Positions 32,727-45,428 of a stretch of 64,000 nucleotides of DNA are shown piece after piece. Position 1 is the first letter of the stretch. Every line of letters starts with the position of its first letter. Location of the stretch: assembly GCF_010183535.1 (NCBI RefSeq), contig NC_071330.1, positions 4,693,717-4,757,716 of the forward strand. The letters are read 5' to 3'. This DNA comes from Caenorhabditis remanei (lineage: Eukaryota > Nematoda > Chromadorea > Rhabditida > Rhabditidae). The notes below the pieces were generated by a model. The model was not told the DNA's origin. It searched no databases and saw only the letters and a list, made by a program, of their open reading frames with translations. The position numbers and the translations under genes are program-made.

Positions 32727-35700
32727 AGAGACTATTCTTGACTTGAAGAAAATTTTACGCTGATCCCAAATCTGTAATCAGTTCTTGCAACGGGAGTATC
32801 TGAGAAAAGTTATATCCGTTTTTTCTGATCAAGAGTCTTAAAATTACCTTGTACATAATTTTCGTAGTTTGAAACAAATGTTTTATGTAAGAATGAAGAT
32901 TCTAAAAAGAATTTGACAAAGTTCGGGAAAAATCATGTTTAGAACAAAAACTGGGAATTACTGGCATTTTGGAACTAAAATTTTAATGAAAATTATTAAT
33001 TCGCGAAACCTGGTCAATATTTTTTGAACCTTCATTTGAAGTCAATTAAGTATGAAGTCAATTTGATGCTCATTTTTGAACTATTTGATCAGAAAACAAA
33101 AAAGAATATTTTTTCTCAAAGACTCTCTTTGCAAGAATTAATTCACATATTTGGAATCTGCGTAAAATTTACTATTCATTCCCATTCAAAAGGTCTAAAC
33201 CATTTTCTAGTGAGCTGGTCTGAAAATTGAGACGAGGGTTTGACTTTTTGAGGCTAGAATATGTCTTGAATCTCTTTCTTAGTAAGAAAAATCAGAAATA
33301 GTGAGAAAACATTATGAAAAACAACATGTATCCGGTAAGCTCTGTATCGTCCTTGTAGCCTAAAGTATCAATCTTCAAAAGTCACGAATTCCTATTCCTT
33401 CCCAAAAACACGAGGTTCGTGCGACAAATTCCAAAAAACAAATAAAATTCAAAGTTCAAGGTGAGATTTCTTCCCGCGATTCTCAATTCGCTACTGACCA
33501 GTTCCAACTTAGTATTCAAAAAGTGAAAGAAATTTGTTTCTTTTGAATAAAACAAATTTCTCCTGAAATGCGTTAAAAAGAGAGAAAAATAAAACTGTCC
33601 AGTGGGTCTCGAACCGGTCGGGGGCCACACGATGGATGGTTACCTGACAGCCTATGAGAAGACAAAAAACTTTTGTTTCGGGGGGTTCAAATTATCTCTG
33701 GAAACCGGAACAGAAGGGGTATCTACCTCTTCCGGGGGGAAACAGAGAGAGAGAGGATAATAGTAGAAAATAAAAATTTTGGAAAGGGGGGAAGTCTACT
33801 GAAGAGGATGGATTGGCTTGAAAAAAGAAGATAAGAGATAACAGTCAACCTTCACCTACTTTCTTATTTCCTTTTGGAAATTTTTGCATGATTTTTGAAG
33901 TGTTAGGCGCAAATGGGCAGAAAGATCTGATAACAAACTAATCGAATTGTTTTGAAAATGTTCTACATGTATGATCATACCAAAGTCTACCAGTGTATTT
34001 TTCCTAGAAAATTTACAAAATTTCACACATTTTGAGCCTAAACCCCATTAAAAGCAATGAAAACTAGTGAAGTTACAGATTTTCGAAACTTTTCGAAACT
34101 CAATTTTTTTACTGAAACTACTGTAACTTGATCTCTTTTGCCAAAACAACGCAAGAAAACTATCTTTCTGAAATCAAGCGGTCATTTCAGTTCGAATGAC
34201 TATAATAAAGACTATACTTGGGATTTTGTTTTTAAAAAGGGGTTGGGAAAGTACCCGAATTAGTTGTTCTCTAAAAGTTCCAAAAAATTCCACGTATTTT
34301 CAGCTAAAAATCCAATGAAAACTAGTGAAGTTACAGGTTTTCGAAAATTTTTTAAAATTGGGCAATCGAAAAAATCTACAGTAACTTTATCAGTTTTGTG
34401 GCAAATATAGAAAGTTTATATTTTGAAAAACAGCAAATTAAGAAAGTTCGAATGAACAGAGAAATTTGGAAAAATTGTCAGGTCTCGCCACGAAAATTGA
34501 AATATTACTGTACTCTGTGAGACCAAAATGAGTACAGTTTTTAATCACCAAAATTTAAAAAATTTACGAAAATAAATAAAAGTAAATAGATCTAGGTTGG
34601 TAACCCTCCCAACCAATTACTTTTTTCTCTTCTCTATCAACTAAAAAAGGTATAATTGATAAAGAAGAAATGTAGGACTATCTTTGATTTGATGACCTCT
34701 GACTTCAACTTTTTTGACGGTCACTCTCAAAAGGGGCGGGGCTTATATATTTGTGTAATGAAACGGAGTGGTGGGTGGGGGTTACCCGTCTAGTGCACTT
34801 TTAGATGTATGTGTTGTCACATGTCCATTCGATTCGAGACTATTTTCACGGAAATCGTGAAATTGATCGTAGACAAGATTATAGTGGTTGGAAGGGAGAA
34901 GAGGAAGAATTTTGTTGTTTATTTTTTGGTTTCTGTTTGACAGTTTACTGTTTTTAACTGGGAAATAGATGTCGGAAATGTTTTTATCCAAGTAATTGAT
35001 CGAAACATATCAAAAAACGTTGAGAAAGCATAAAGAAACAAATCACTAACAGATTTTCAAAATTGTGACTCGGATTCGGGTTTGTTTTAAGTGTCTTGAC
35101 GAGTAAAAGTACCCAAATTAATTTTTCCTTGAAAGTTCCAAAATTTTTTATGTATTTTGAGCTGAAATGCATAAAAAACAATAAAAACTAGCAAAGTTTC
35201 AGATTTTCGAAACTTCTCGAAAATAGGTTGTGTACCTTAACTTTATCTGTTTTACAGTCTTATATTTTCGAAAATAGGATTCGAATGAGTATAATAGTAT
35301 AATCATGGCTAATTCAAGTAAAATTCAGAAAAAAGTCTTTAAAAAACGGCAAAGTTGGGTTTGACTATGTATTCCCTCGGGAAATTTTGAAAATTCTAAA
35401 TATTTGAATTTAAAAAATGATTTCCAGCAACTCACAAAGTTACAGTACTTCAAAACTTCTCAACTCTATCATGTTGTTAAAACTACAGTAACCCTCTTAG
35501 TTTCGTGGCAAGACCCAGGAATCCTCTACTATTAGAATAATCAAGTCGAGAGGTGGCGAATGAAGTGCACGATTACTTTTTTAAAAAAGCAAAATTTCCA
35601 ACTTGAATTTTTCAGCAATAGCTGTTTCCCAGAAAATACCGTAGCCCTTCTAGATGGAAAAACCCTGAAGCCTTTTTTTAAGTTTAAGCTAGCCAAAATG

Positions 35701-37575
35701 GACTCAACTATTATTATCTCAGTCAACATCTACAAAAATTATATTTTGTCCTTCCTAAATTCCATCCAACAAAAAACAAAAAAGCAATGAGTAAAAGGAA
35801 TGAAAGAAGCGTGGTGTTCCATCCAAATATATAGGCTGAAATTGGCGCAATTTATTTTCAGTCGCTTTCCCCATGTGTAATACTGTATTTGTATTACGTT
35901 TTTTGTAACATTCTTCACTTGTTTTTTTTATTCGAAATGTTTTTCTAAGCCAATTTCATTTCTCAACATGCATGCTATCGTCTGAAATGTAAGAAGTAGT
36001 AGTGGTAAGTGTAGTTGTTTGATTGATAGTACGGGTTCATGAACTTGGTCATCTTCTTCTTCTAGAGAGACAGGGGGGTTACACTATATAATGTGGGTGG
36101 CATTGAAAATGGTCAAAAGCTGCGGTGGCGGCGGGAAAAAGAGAGAGAGAGAAGGGGAGAAGATGCATCATCGTGTTAAATGACCTTTATTAGATACGAA
36201 AAAAGGAATTCCATTTCGAAAATGATTTTGTGGTTTTACTTGTAACTATGAATGACTAACTTTTGAGATTAGATTTCCAAACAATAAATCTGAATCTGAT
36301 AAATCTGAAAATACAAAACGGTCGAATTACGAAAGGACGTCTCTACCGAAACTCAGAAAAATTGCGTGGGAAAGTTCAAATATTACAAGAAATCAGTTTT
36401 CACAAAACTCACCGTAAATTTTCTAGCTCCGTGGCAAAAAACGTGAAACTCATATTTCTGAAATCAGTGAGCCGAGGCCTTTCAAACAATTATAGCCTTG
36501 TCATCACACCACAATGTGGCAGTATGCGCCTTTAAATTGGGAATTACTGTAGTTTTTGTGGTTTGGTCCAAACGATGCCATGATTGTAATTTTCTGAAAA
36601 AAAAGTGATGCGAATCTATAATATTATTTAACTTTTGAAAAAGGTTAACTATCCGAAAAATGCCGGAACTTTGTATTTTAATACATTTTTCCCTTATTCA
36701 CAAGCGTCGAGAGTCTATTTTTCTACAGATATCAGTTGGTCTAACAGCGTTTTTCCACTTTTTCTGCATTTTTTGACATTCCTTTTCAAAAAACGAACTG
36801 TAAAAAAGAGGACAACTGTAGAATAATTATGTAAAACAAAAAATTCTCCGCTCGTGATTAGGGTGAACTATGTATTAGTATATATTTTTACATGACCTGA
36901 ATAACCCGATTAATGTTTGTTCCTGCTTATATATATGACTGTTTAAGACAAAAAAGAAAGGATCTAAAATGGTCTCACCACGAAATGGACGACTTTGCTA
37001 CTATTATTTTCGGGAAAAAACGGAGTTCTGCTCATTTTGAACTATTGACCATTGAAAAGAACTCAAACAAAATAATTTACAGACTTATCAAATATTCTGA
37101 AATTTAGCATCTCCCAAAATTCTATTTTTTACCAATTCTGTTCCAATCATAAACCTCAAAAATGTATGTTCCGTTCCTCCAATTTGATTCTTCGCCAATT
37201 AACTAAACAGAAAATTAAAGTCGAAAATCGAATCAAAGATAAACAAACAAACACAACAACATTCTTTTCATTTACCTTCTCTTTCTCTGTCTGCGTCTCT
37301 CCCTCTTCTAGGTCACTGATCTAAACTGTCTTCTGAATCTGATGACGTGGCGAAGTCTATGTTATCATCAGAAGACTTATTCGTGAAACACAATTTTCCT
37401 TATTTCAAAACTGGTTTTTCTGATGATGTTCTTGTAGTTTTGATGTTGTTGTTCACTGCGTTTTGTTTTGGTGATTTGATCGCTTCGGCTGATTTTTGAA
37501 AGTGGAATTTGTGATGTTAATGGAAGATATGAATTCTCAGATAGCCATAGTGTAAATGTTCAAAGTGGACTTAGC

Positions 37576-37775
37576 AGCCTGTAGAGAGCTTTCAGAAAAC
37601 CATAATCATTACCTGGTTTGGGTCCCACCACGAAAATTACAGTACTCTTTGTTTAAAGGCGCATGGCGTAGTTTTGTGACGGGGTAAAAAATGCTGCAAA
37701 ACGGTATCCGCCTTCGAACTAGGACTACTGTAGTCTTCGTGGTGGGACCCTTACACTTCCCTGAAAGCTCTCAAC
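37576..37775. repeat. Palindrome with GGGTCCCACCACGAAAATTACAG arms
   Basis: GAGAGCTTTCAG ... GGGTCCCACCACGAAAATTACAG on the left pairs with CTGTAGTCTTCGTGGTGGGACCC ... CTGAAAGCTCTC on the right. A related, shorter copy is at 40730-40850. Confidence 0.75.
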
Positions 37776-38095
37776 ATGCTGAATCCGAGAATCTTGGTTC
37801 CAATCAAATCAACACTGAATCTCCCCCAATGACAACTCAAACAAACACCAGAAATCAGTTGAAAGAACAGGTGATCAGGACAATCTGATCTTCTGAACGT
37901 TGGAATAAAATCACTTCCTTCTCAATGTCAACCTTGGCCCTAATCACTACATGAAAATTGAAAAAGAGACAGAAATAGGGGAAGAGGAAACTGATTTATT
38001 TATTTGGTTTCAGTGTTCAGAACATGGATTGGCTGGTAAAGAAATATTATTAAAAGAAGAATTTTTGATTATTCGAAATAACTTAAGTGTGTTTT

Positions 38096-38325
38096 GAATG
38101 TGTAATGAGGTTATTCCTGACATGTAAAAGTGTATTTTAATAGTGCTTCCTCATTTTTCGATATTTCTCCCCCTTTTTTACAGTAATTATCCCATTTTTC
38201 TACACAAACATGTCAAAAAATTCAAACAAGGGGAAAAATTATATTAGACCAACGCTAATTACTGTTCGTGAATAAGGAAAAAATGTAATAAAATACACTT
38301 TTATATTTCATGAATAACCCCACAA
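38096..38325. repeat. Inverted repeat of about 230 bases
   Basis: GGTTATTCCTGACATGTAAAAGTGTATTTTA (38110) is the approximate inverse of TAAAATACACTTTTATATTTCATGAATAACC (38290). A related sequence occurs around 36660-36900. It is non-coding. Confidence 0.6.
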
Positions 38326-38750
38326 TAGATAGCAATGATAAAAAATGGACACAATGAAAATGGGTTTATTGGAATAAGTACAACAGTCATAGTATTTTTA
38401 TAGCTTTGAAAAAGGAAGGTGAGTCTAGAAGAGTCAAGAATTTTTAGAAACATTTTTGCTGAAACTGACATTTTGGAACTTCTCGAATACTAGCTGGTCA
38501 CAAAACCTACCATAACTTATATTTTTGGGATATAAGGACATAATAATTACTCTCACATTTAGAAAATTACAAATATGTAATGGCTTTCAAAAATTTATAC
38601 AAATCTGTGAAATAATTCGACTGAAAATCGTTTTAAACAATTCCGAAGTTAGGTTTACTGAGAAACTACTGCTATCTTGTGGTTTTCGTGGCGAGACCTA
38701 GCAAAACTATTCTTACAGTGTTTAGTGAGAAAATTCGTAAATTAAATTAA

Positions 38751-39322
38751 TTAGGCCAAGTTGTCAACAGCAGCCTCTTCATGGTTCTCAGCCCTGTTCT
38801 CCAATTTTCTCAAGGTGTAGTTAATCCCTGAAAGAAAATAGTGATAATACATCCGGACACTATTTAGTACTTACATTTCAAGAAGAACACGGAAACGATA
38901 GTGGAAATTGAGTAGGAGGTGAGGATGATCGGATGGGAAGCGATGAATGCGTCGATCATGAGAGCAATGGATAAACCCAGGAGAATACAGATCACGGACT
39001 GAAAATCACGGAGAGAATAGTAGGAAGATAAATGATTCAATCTTACTCTTGCATTGTGGAGAGAGTTCTCAAGAACTTTGTCGGTGTATCGAGAGCGGTG
39101 AAGAATGAGAGACATGGTGCAGATGGAGGCAAAGGTAAGGATGAGTAATGGGCAGTAGATGAGATCAACCATTTGGAGAAGTGGGAGGAGGATCAGCTGG
39201 AATATGTCATGTATTAATTGAGAAACGGACAGACAGAGCAGATACAAGAAAGCTAGATTTTTCTCTACCCAGATCGCGATCATTAGGATTACGGTATGTG
39301 CTGGAACCTTACCAACTTTCAA
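38751..39322 (-). CDS. Small multi-pass membrane protein, 5' end unresolved
   Basis: Exons about 39300-39269 (start uncertain), 39196-39047, 38998-38875 and 38827-38751 join in phase. The chain reads VILMIAIW, then LILLPLLQMVDLIYCPLLIL..., a polar loop (HRSRYTDKVLENSLHNAR), then SVICILLGLSIALMIDAFI and SYSISTIVSVFFL, and ends in a charged tail (RKLENRAENHEEAAVD). I count about four hydrophobic segments. No family is recognised. A possible first exon at 40477-40463 does not join in phase, so the N-terminus is left open. Introns of 45-50 bases with TTTCAG ends support a real gene. Confidence 0.55.
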
Positions 39323-39414
39323 TTTTCAGGTAACTGAGTGATAACCTTTTATAAACTTGTGTTTTGAAGTTTATGAAGGGTACTTGGCTTCATTTTTAGT
39401 TAAAACCAAATTTT

Positions 39415-39665
39415 TCACGGACCGGGCCGAAATCGGAGCTTCTATTGGCCCGGGGTTGAAAATTCAAATGTTTTTAAAACTAAATTTTGATCAAAACTTC
39501 AATTTTTTCCGAAAATGTTGAACTTTTCGCCTACACCACAGAATTCAATCAAAAGATAGTCAGACATCAAAAAATTGAATTTTTAAATGTAAAATTTATT
39601 TAAAAAATTCAAAAAATTGGTAAAAAATTAGGTGCCTTTTTCGAAGCGTTGCCGGATTGACCCGA
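39415..39665. repeat. GGCCCGG repeat copy upstream of the membrane protein
   Basis: GGACCGGGCCGAAAT at 39419 and a diverged CTTTTTCGAAGCGTTGCCGG (39631) flank an A/T-rich interior. This is a decayed copy of the family at 32467 and 43713. Confidence 0.45.
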
Positions 39666-40729
39666 AAATTTGCAAGTATGCTTACAGGGGTCTGACCAGT
39701 GAACCCTAGCAATGAAATTGGAAATTTAGTGTCAAATAATGGGGAAATTACTATTGTCATGTGTTGGTTTTTCAAAAAATCTACTGTTCATTAGAGCGAA
39801 CTATGATTCACCAGTAAGCAATGTGCTAAACCGATCTGTGTCTGTTTTTGTAATTTTTGTGGAGGTGAGGAGTAAACTCGCTTTACTAGACTTGGAGGGA
39901 AATTCAAATTTTAAATTTTTCAATTCGCTGTTTCGTTGTGCCATTTTGATACGCACCTTAATCGACCACTTTTTGAGCCGATTTATGACATTTTTCAAGC
40001 TTTTTTGGTAAATTTTACGCGCGTCTTTTTGAGAAAATCAGAAATTGAATTTTTTTAATTTTGTGCTCAATTTTTGCTGATTTCAGCGGAGCTCGATTAA
40101 TTTTAGTACTTACTCCCAGACCCTGTGTGACACTATCTAATTACATATCTGTCATTAAAAAGAAATCGGCAGATATTTTAGCCGATCGTAGTTTTCCACG
40201 AGAAGCTCTAACTTCAATAAGAAAATCTGAAAAGTTTTGTTAGAAAATGGCAGAAAATTGAATTAAAAACTAGGAAATGTTGAAATTTCTGGCATTTACA
40301 ACCCAAAAAATCGATTTCGCCCAATCTTTTTTGCTCTATTTAATCCAAATATCACTTTCTGAAAAAATTGTTTTAAGCGCACGCGACGAAACCAAGTTAT
40401 TACGAAAGCAGGGATTTTGACCCCATTGAATAGCGTAGATCAAAAGATTGCAAAAAACTCACCAAAAAGAGCTCCATCGTTTTCAAACCACTGCAATCAG
40501 CGTGAACGAATGAAAAGAGTAATGAATGAGTGGGTTGTCGACACTGCCGAATACGAAAATGCCCTTCTCAGTGACATTTAGAACACATTACTTTGTACCG
40601 CCCATCCTCCTCGTCATCCCTTTTCCCTGCTCAATGGTCACAATCGTATAGATTCCTTTTTTTGAATAAAAAAGGGTATAGGCCGGGAAGAGATAAATTT
40701 TTCTAGACATATTCGGGATCAGTGAGTTA

Positions 40730-40850
40730 AGAGCTTTCAGAAAAGTATAAACAAGCCATGGTCAGGAACACTTTGGGTCTCGACACGAAACTACGGTGTG
40801 CGCCTTTAAATGGGTACTGTAGTTTTCGTGGCGGGACCCGAATCAAGGAG
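40730..40850. repeat. GGGTCTCGACACGAAACTAC palindromic repeat
   Basis: GGGTCTCGACACGAAACTACGG faces TACTGTAGTTTTCGTGGCGGGACCC around the core GTGCGCCTTTAAATGG. GAGCTTTCAGAAAA precedes it, as at 37586. Confidence 0.7.
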
Positions 40851-40994
40851 GAACTGAATACCGTCAATAATAATTTAAATTTAAAAGAAATGCATCTTCA
40901 TTTTCAGGGCAGTATGAAAGAGTTGATATGAAAAGTGAAAGACCACAATGGAAGATTTTTTGGAAATATAAGAAATTGAAGAGTAAAAAATCGC

Positions 40995-43416
40995 TCAATA
41001 AAGTTTTGTGATATGTTCTACCGGTTTTCTTTTGAGATCTGGTACAAGAACGTCTTCTGATGCATAGCCGAGTGGCAGCAGGAGCAAAATCTGAAGTAAA
41101 AGTAAATTTGCTCCATCGAACAAAGTTTGACCTACACTCTCATTCTCCGGCCTCCTCAATATCCTCGAAATATCGGGTCCTGCGTTGAGTGGTGACGTCA
41201 CTACAGTACTCAACCCAACATTTTGAATTGCCGCCAAAAGGATGCCCACTGCTATTGAAGTGCTGATTTGATTATAGTGGAATACCCGCTCCGGTTTGTC
41301 TTTTACGTCACGGAATATCTAAAATTGAACGGGAAACTTACCAGATTTGTAATGGAGCTCATTTACCTCATGACAGACGATTAATAGATATGGAGCATCT
41401 GTGATATAAGGTCGTCGCCATGTGTCTTGTAGTTGGGATACATCGACTACCCAGGATGCTCCTTTTCTGCAAAATTTTCAAATTTGGTTATCAGGAATTG
41501 AGATTGTGGTGAATAGCTAGATAGTTCACAAATAGTTTCGTATCTTCTTTAAATTTCCGGTAGCGAGTTTCATTGGCTTCAAACTTCAAAAGCACATATC
41601 GAGCTGATTAGAAGTACTAAAATAGAATCAAACAGACAAAAATGTTGAACTTTGATTAAATCATAATTTTAGTGGACGGTGTGCTTCAAGCAAGTAACCA
41701 AGTTGACACAGCACCGGGTGATTTGAAAACGCACTCATTTTTTTTTCAGTATGGTTCTGATGTTGAAAAAACAAGATTTTTTAGTTTCTTACTACAGGAA
41801 ATATAATTATTCAACTGCGGAACCGTTCCGATAAATTTGAACTGATTGTATATGAATAAGTAGGTACAGTACCGGTCAAAAAAGATACGGACTTTTGCCG
41901 ATTTCAGGTGAAATCGCCCAAATTTGAAAGTGTGTAATGGTAATTCTGATTGTCACATCCAGTAGGTTTTTTATGTATTTTTATTTAGACAGGTATTTTT
42001 ATTCACACAGAACAAAGGTAGAGCTTTATTTTTGTAGTTGACAACTTTTTTGTATGGACGCTCCCTAAAGAGTTATGATCATTTTAAGTCAGAACTGAAA
42101 TTGGTCCGTTTGAGAGAGAAATTACTTTGTCGATGCGTAACTTGCTAGAGAGTGTCCGTACAAAAAAGTCGTCAAGTACAAAAATGAAGCTCTACCTTTG
42201 TTCTCTATAACTCATTAAAATATAAAAAGTTATATGTATGGCTTGCTAAATCTAGTTTTGAAAGCAGGAAATGCAAATTTACTTTTTCAATGAGAACTTG
42301 CATCTGCAAAATTGTTGACAGTGTGAACAAAAAATTCACATTTTTCAATATCTAACTTAAAATTAGCAAGAAAAATACAGTTTGTAGTACTCCAGAAAAA
42401 CTGAGAAAAAACTCACTTTCTCGAAACATAATTATCTCTCTCATCAGCTTCCAGAATCTTCCTTATCATTGTTTTTATCGAATCACTCGAGACCACACAA
42501 AATGTCCATGGTTGTAGGTTACCGACACTTGGGGAGGTACCTGAAAATACCATAGATACAGTAACCCTCTCTCCCAAAAAAAAACTGACCAGCCGTCTTC
42601 AATAAATTCTGAATAACTTTCAGTGGGACATCTCTAGAACTGAATTGTCGACAACTTCTCCGCATTTTCATCTCTTCGTAAAATATTTGAGAGTTGCGGA
42701 GTGTGAGATCATCATTGATTACAGGCATACGGTAGGGAATCTGAAATTGAAATTTGATAAATATTTGGGTCCCATCACGAAATTTACAGTAACCCGGCAA
42801 AATTTGAAAAAAAACATTCCGGTAGAGCGCAAATGCTTACCATTCTCTCTCTGATAACATTTTCGTGAAGATCCGTGAATACCATCTCATCACCAGTCTG
42901 CTTATCAGCGACTTCTACCTGAAATCAATCAATATTAATTTAGGAAAATATTGAGTCTGCAAACGCGCTCTAATGACAACTTTTCAAAAAAAAAATTGCT
43001 TACTTTTCTCTGCTTCGTCCTACTCTCCAACTGCTTCTCCACTCGTTTATTCATCCGATGTAGCAAGGAAGCCACCTGGTAGATCACAAACAGTATCACC
43101 TAAACTAGTTTTTTGATAATTTGTACAACAGAGCACACTTGCTCTCACCCCTAACGTGAATAATACATTCAGTACGGCTTCCGACGAATGCCCTTGATTT
43201 CCGAACGAATTCAACCATTTCCGAATCGATTGAAGGTCTATTAGAGGCTCTTTTCCTGTTGAATCTCCGTAAGCCTGGAAATTTGAATGAATGATGAAAG
43301 TGCGCTCTATTGATAACAACCTTATGATGTGTATGTTTCTTCATGATCCTCTCTTCCTGACCATCGCCTTTCTCTTTTTTGATTTTTGACAGACTTTTGA
43401 AACTTCTGGAATACAT
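40995..43416 (-). CDS. sup-18: Iodotyrosine deiodinase / SUP-18-like flavoprotein, nine exons
   Basis: Nitroreductase-fold FMN enzyme of the iodotyrosine deiodinase family; the C. elegans member SUP-18 is known to act on the UNC-93/SUP-9 potassium-channel complex in muscle. Exons 43416-43321, 43274-43149, 43075-43004, 42918-42841, 42740-42590, 42540-42417, 41466-41367, 41318-41136 and 41090-40995 join in phase to 341 aa. A hydrophobic stretch (VLNVLFTLGVASLL) near residue 65-80 is probably the membrane anchor. The FMN-binding start RRSCRQFSSRDVPL, the loop AGTSPSVGNLQPW, ITDAPYLLIV and the end PLGYASEDVLVPDLKRK are all typical. Of the three lid residues known to hold the zwitterion in the human enzyme, Glu and Tyr are present (ERDNY), but the Lys aligns with Arg (TWRRPY). 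A shorter start at 43344 is possible. The 951-base sixth intron carries a Tc1-like MITE. Confidence 0.85.
41867..42206. repeat. Tc1/mariner-like MITE in intron 6 of the deiodinase gene
   Basis: It opens with CAGTACCGGTCAAAAAAGAT, like the ends of nematode Tc1-type elements. Inside, GGTAGAGCTTTATTTTTGTA (42006) faces TACAAAAATGAAGCTCTACC (42179). No transposase. A similar arm fragment lies at 195-240. Confidence 0.65.
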
Positions 43417-43456
43417 TTTTTTAGTTTTTTTAGCTCAATTATTAGTTTCTATTAGT

Positions 43457-43685
43457 TGGTACAACTGCGCTCCACTGAAATTCCCTTGAGAAATGTCCCT
43501 TTTCTCTGCGTCTCTCAATTTCACATACTATTTTTTATCGTTGCGGTAGAGCGCAGTTGTAAGAACTGTGCCGTGCTAATACAACCGCGCTCTACGGAAA
43601 CGGAAAAATACCATAAGAAATCTAGAGACGCAGAAAAAAAACTTTTTGAAGGAGATTTCGGTGGAGCGTAGGTACTAACAATGTC
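43457..43685. repeat. Two nested GCAGTTGTAAGAA MITE copies
   Basis: ACAACTGCGCTCCACTGAAATTCCC (43461) and GGTAGAGCGCAGTTGTAAG (43545) bound one copy. A second begins at ACAACCGCGCTCTACGGAAAC (43580) and ends GGTGGAGCGTAGG (43662). It is the same family as 31455-31590. Confidence 0.7.
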
Positions 43686-43712
43686 CTTCGCTAATATGAA
43701 AATACGAAAAAC

Positions 43713-43962
43713 ACATAGTTGTCAAGGCACGGGCAAATTGACGCGAAAGTCAAATTGTGAAATTTTTTTCGGATTTTTTCGAATTTTTTTGATTTTTTTC
43801 GCGAAAAAGTCAACTTTTCGACTATGATCCAGAATTAGAAGAAAATCTGAAAAATATTCAAAAATGGTCACTTTTTCGATAAAAAATTCAAAAAATTTCG
43901 AAAAAAAATTAGGAAAACAAAAGGTCATTTTTTGAAGCCGGGCCTTGACAACTATGGAAAAA
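43713..43962. repeat. CATAGTTGTCAAGGC palindromic MITE
   Basis: CATAGTTGTCAAGGCACGGGC and GCCGGGCCTTGACAACTATG are almost exact inverses, and the interior pairs over ATTTTTTTCG/CGAAAAAA tracts. It is the best-preserved copy of this family here. Confidence 0.8.
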
Positions 43963-44984
43963 CACGCATTACGGTCGTGGCCTAGAAAAATACAGTAGAT
44001 GAAAAGTTAGGCCAGTCGTCTGGTTTGCTCTCATATTACCACGTCACAACTTTTACATTGGCGCTCTACCGAAACCGAGGAAAATTGTGTTTGAAATTGA
44101 GAGACGCAGAGAAAAGAGACAAGAAATGTACCGAGCTAATAGTTTTACAACAAAATTTTCAAAACTTGAACAAAATGAAACGGCGGAAAAAGAGAGAACA
44201 ATTAGAGCATTGGCGGGAGATGTCATTTGTCACTTCCGTTCTTCCAATAATCTATAAACTCGTGGAAAAAGAAGATTTCATAATAAAAAATAGACGGCAG
44301 GAATAATCGGAGCCAGATGTTTTCTCAATTTTTGTGGGAAGAGCTAGAAGAAGAAACATGTGTTGTTGGAGTTTAGTGAAAAATAATAGTTTTTTGAGGG
44401 GAGGAGGAAGACCGGAAATAAGGGGGCCTAGGAAATAATGAGTGGAATTCTAGGCCACCAGAATCTCTAACTGTCGATGGCCTAGAAACTCACGCCTCTA
44501 ATCGAACGCTTCAGTTTTTTTTTCCATTTAAAATATATTCTGCACACGTATAACGACTAGTTTTGAAAATCTATAAAATGAGTGGTCCCCCTCAGTGGAA
44601 AAGTGTGAAGATCAAAAGCATTTCTCTTTTGTGATCTCGTTAAAATTTTATTTGTTCGTTTCGAAATTCTCACTCTTATCAGAGGAACGTTGGGCTCTCA
44701 CAGCTATTTCGAATGGAAGAAATCAATCGTGGGTCTTGGAATCCACTTAAGGGAGTGGGGCATAGTTGTCCGGAATCCGGATTCCGGAATTCCGGGGTTT
44801 TTTTTGACATTCCGGTTCCGGATCTCATTTCGTACAACTCTGGAGTGGGGTGCAGATTCCGATGATTTCAAATATTCTAAGAAACTATTATTATTAACGG
44901 ATATGCTAAAAATCGCTGAAAACTCCACTCTCCTGGCTCAAAATGACATTTAAATGAGCCTAGGTGGAAGAGTTTTTCAGCGCG

Positions 44985-45403
44985 TCCGTGTAGTCCTCTC
45001 GGACAAGATTTTTGTCTCTTAGTTTGCCAATTATTTCCAACATTTATATCGAAAAAATAGGGAAAAACTACGAACATTTTTGGGAAAGTGAGAAAACGAG
45101 AAATTCACCAGAAATCTTGTCCGAGAGGACTACACGGCCAAATGACAAAAATTTTCCACAAAGGTTCGAAATCGCTCTAAACGACACGATTCCCGTTCTC
45201 CTGACTCAAAAGGAAGCTTCGTGGAAGAGATTTTCCATTGCCGTGTAGTCCTCTCGGACAAGAATTCTGGTGAATTTCTCGTTTTTTCACTTTTCCAAAA
45301 AACTTTCGTAGTTTTTCTCTGTTTTTTCGATATAAATTTTGGATACAATTAGCAAACGAAGAATTAAGCAAAAATCTTGTCCGAGAGGACTACACGGCCG
45401 CCC
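44985..45403. repeat. Two adjacent hairpins bounded by CCGTGTAGTCCTCTCGGACA
   Basis: The 20-mer occurs four times in alternating orientation, at about 44990, 45118, 45240 and 45377. Each pair encloses about 150-165 bases whose interiors (TTTCTCGTTTTTTCACTTTTCC, TATCGAAAAAATAG) are mutual inverses. All frames across this block derive from the repeat. Confidence 0.8.
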
Positions 45404-45428
45404 TGACCGTTAAAGAGAGTTGACTTCT

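Larger units (their letters stand above)
31300..38750. other. 7.4-kb gene-poor stretch upstream of the tyrosinase
   Basis: I find no exon set that keeps frame across standard introns, no RNA gene, and only AT-rich frames shorter than 100 codons. Recognisable content is limited to dispersed repeats: 31455-31590, 32467-32726, 37576-37775 and 38096-38325, all listed separately. The proximal part probably contains the tyrosinase promoter. Confidence 0.55.

Noticed and set aside
33595..33660. tRNA-like sequence with GGTTCGAGACC on the minus strand
   Set aside because: Box B matches well, but no acceptor stem forms, the T stem pairs at only two positions, and no convincing box A lies at the right distance.
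40463..40477. Mini-exon MELFL with a good GTGAGT donor as first exon of the membrane protein gene
   Set aside because: Its phase does not fit either acceptor near 39300-39315; joining them gives an early stop.
42644..42854. 69-codon plus-strand frame across the deiodinase locus
   Set aside because: It overlaps exon 5 of the spliced minus-strand gene and crosses its intron without any sign of its own.
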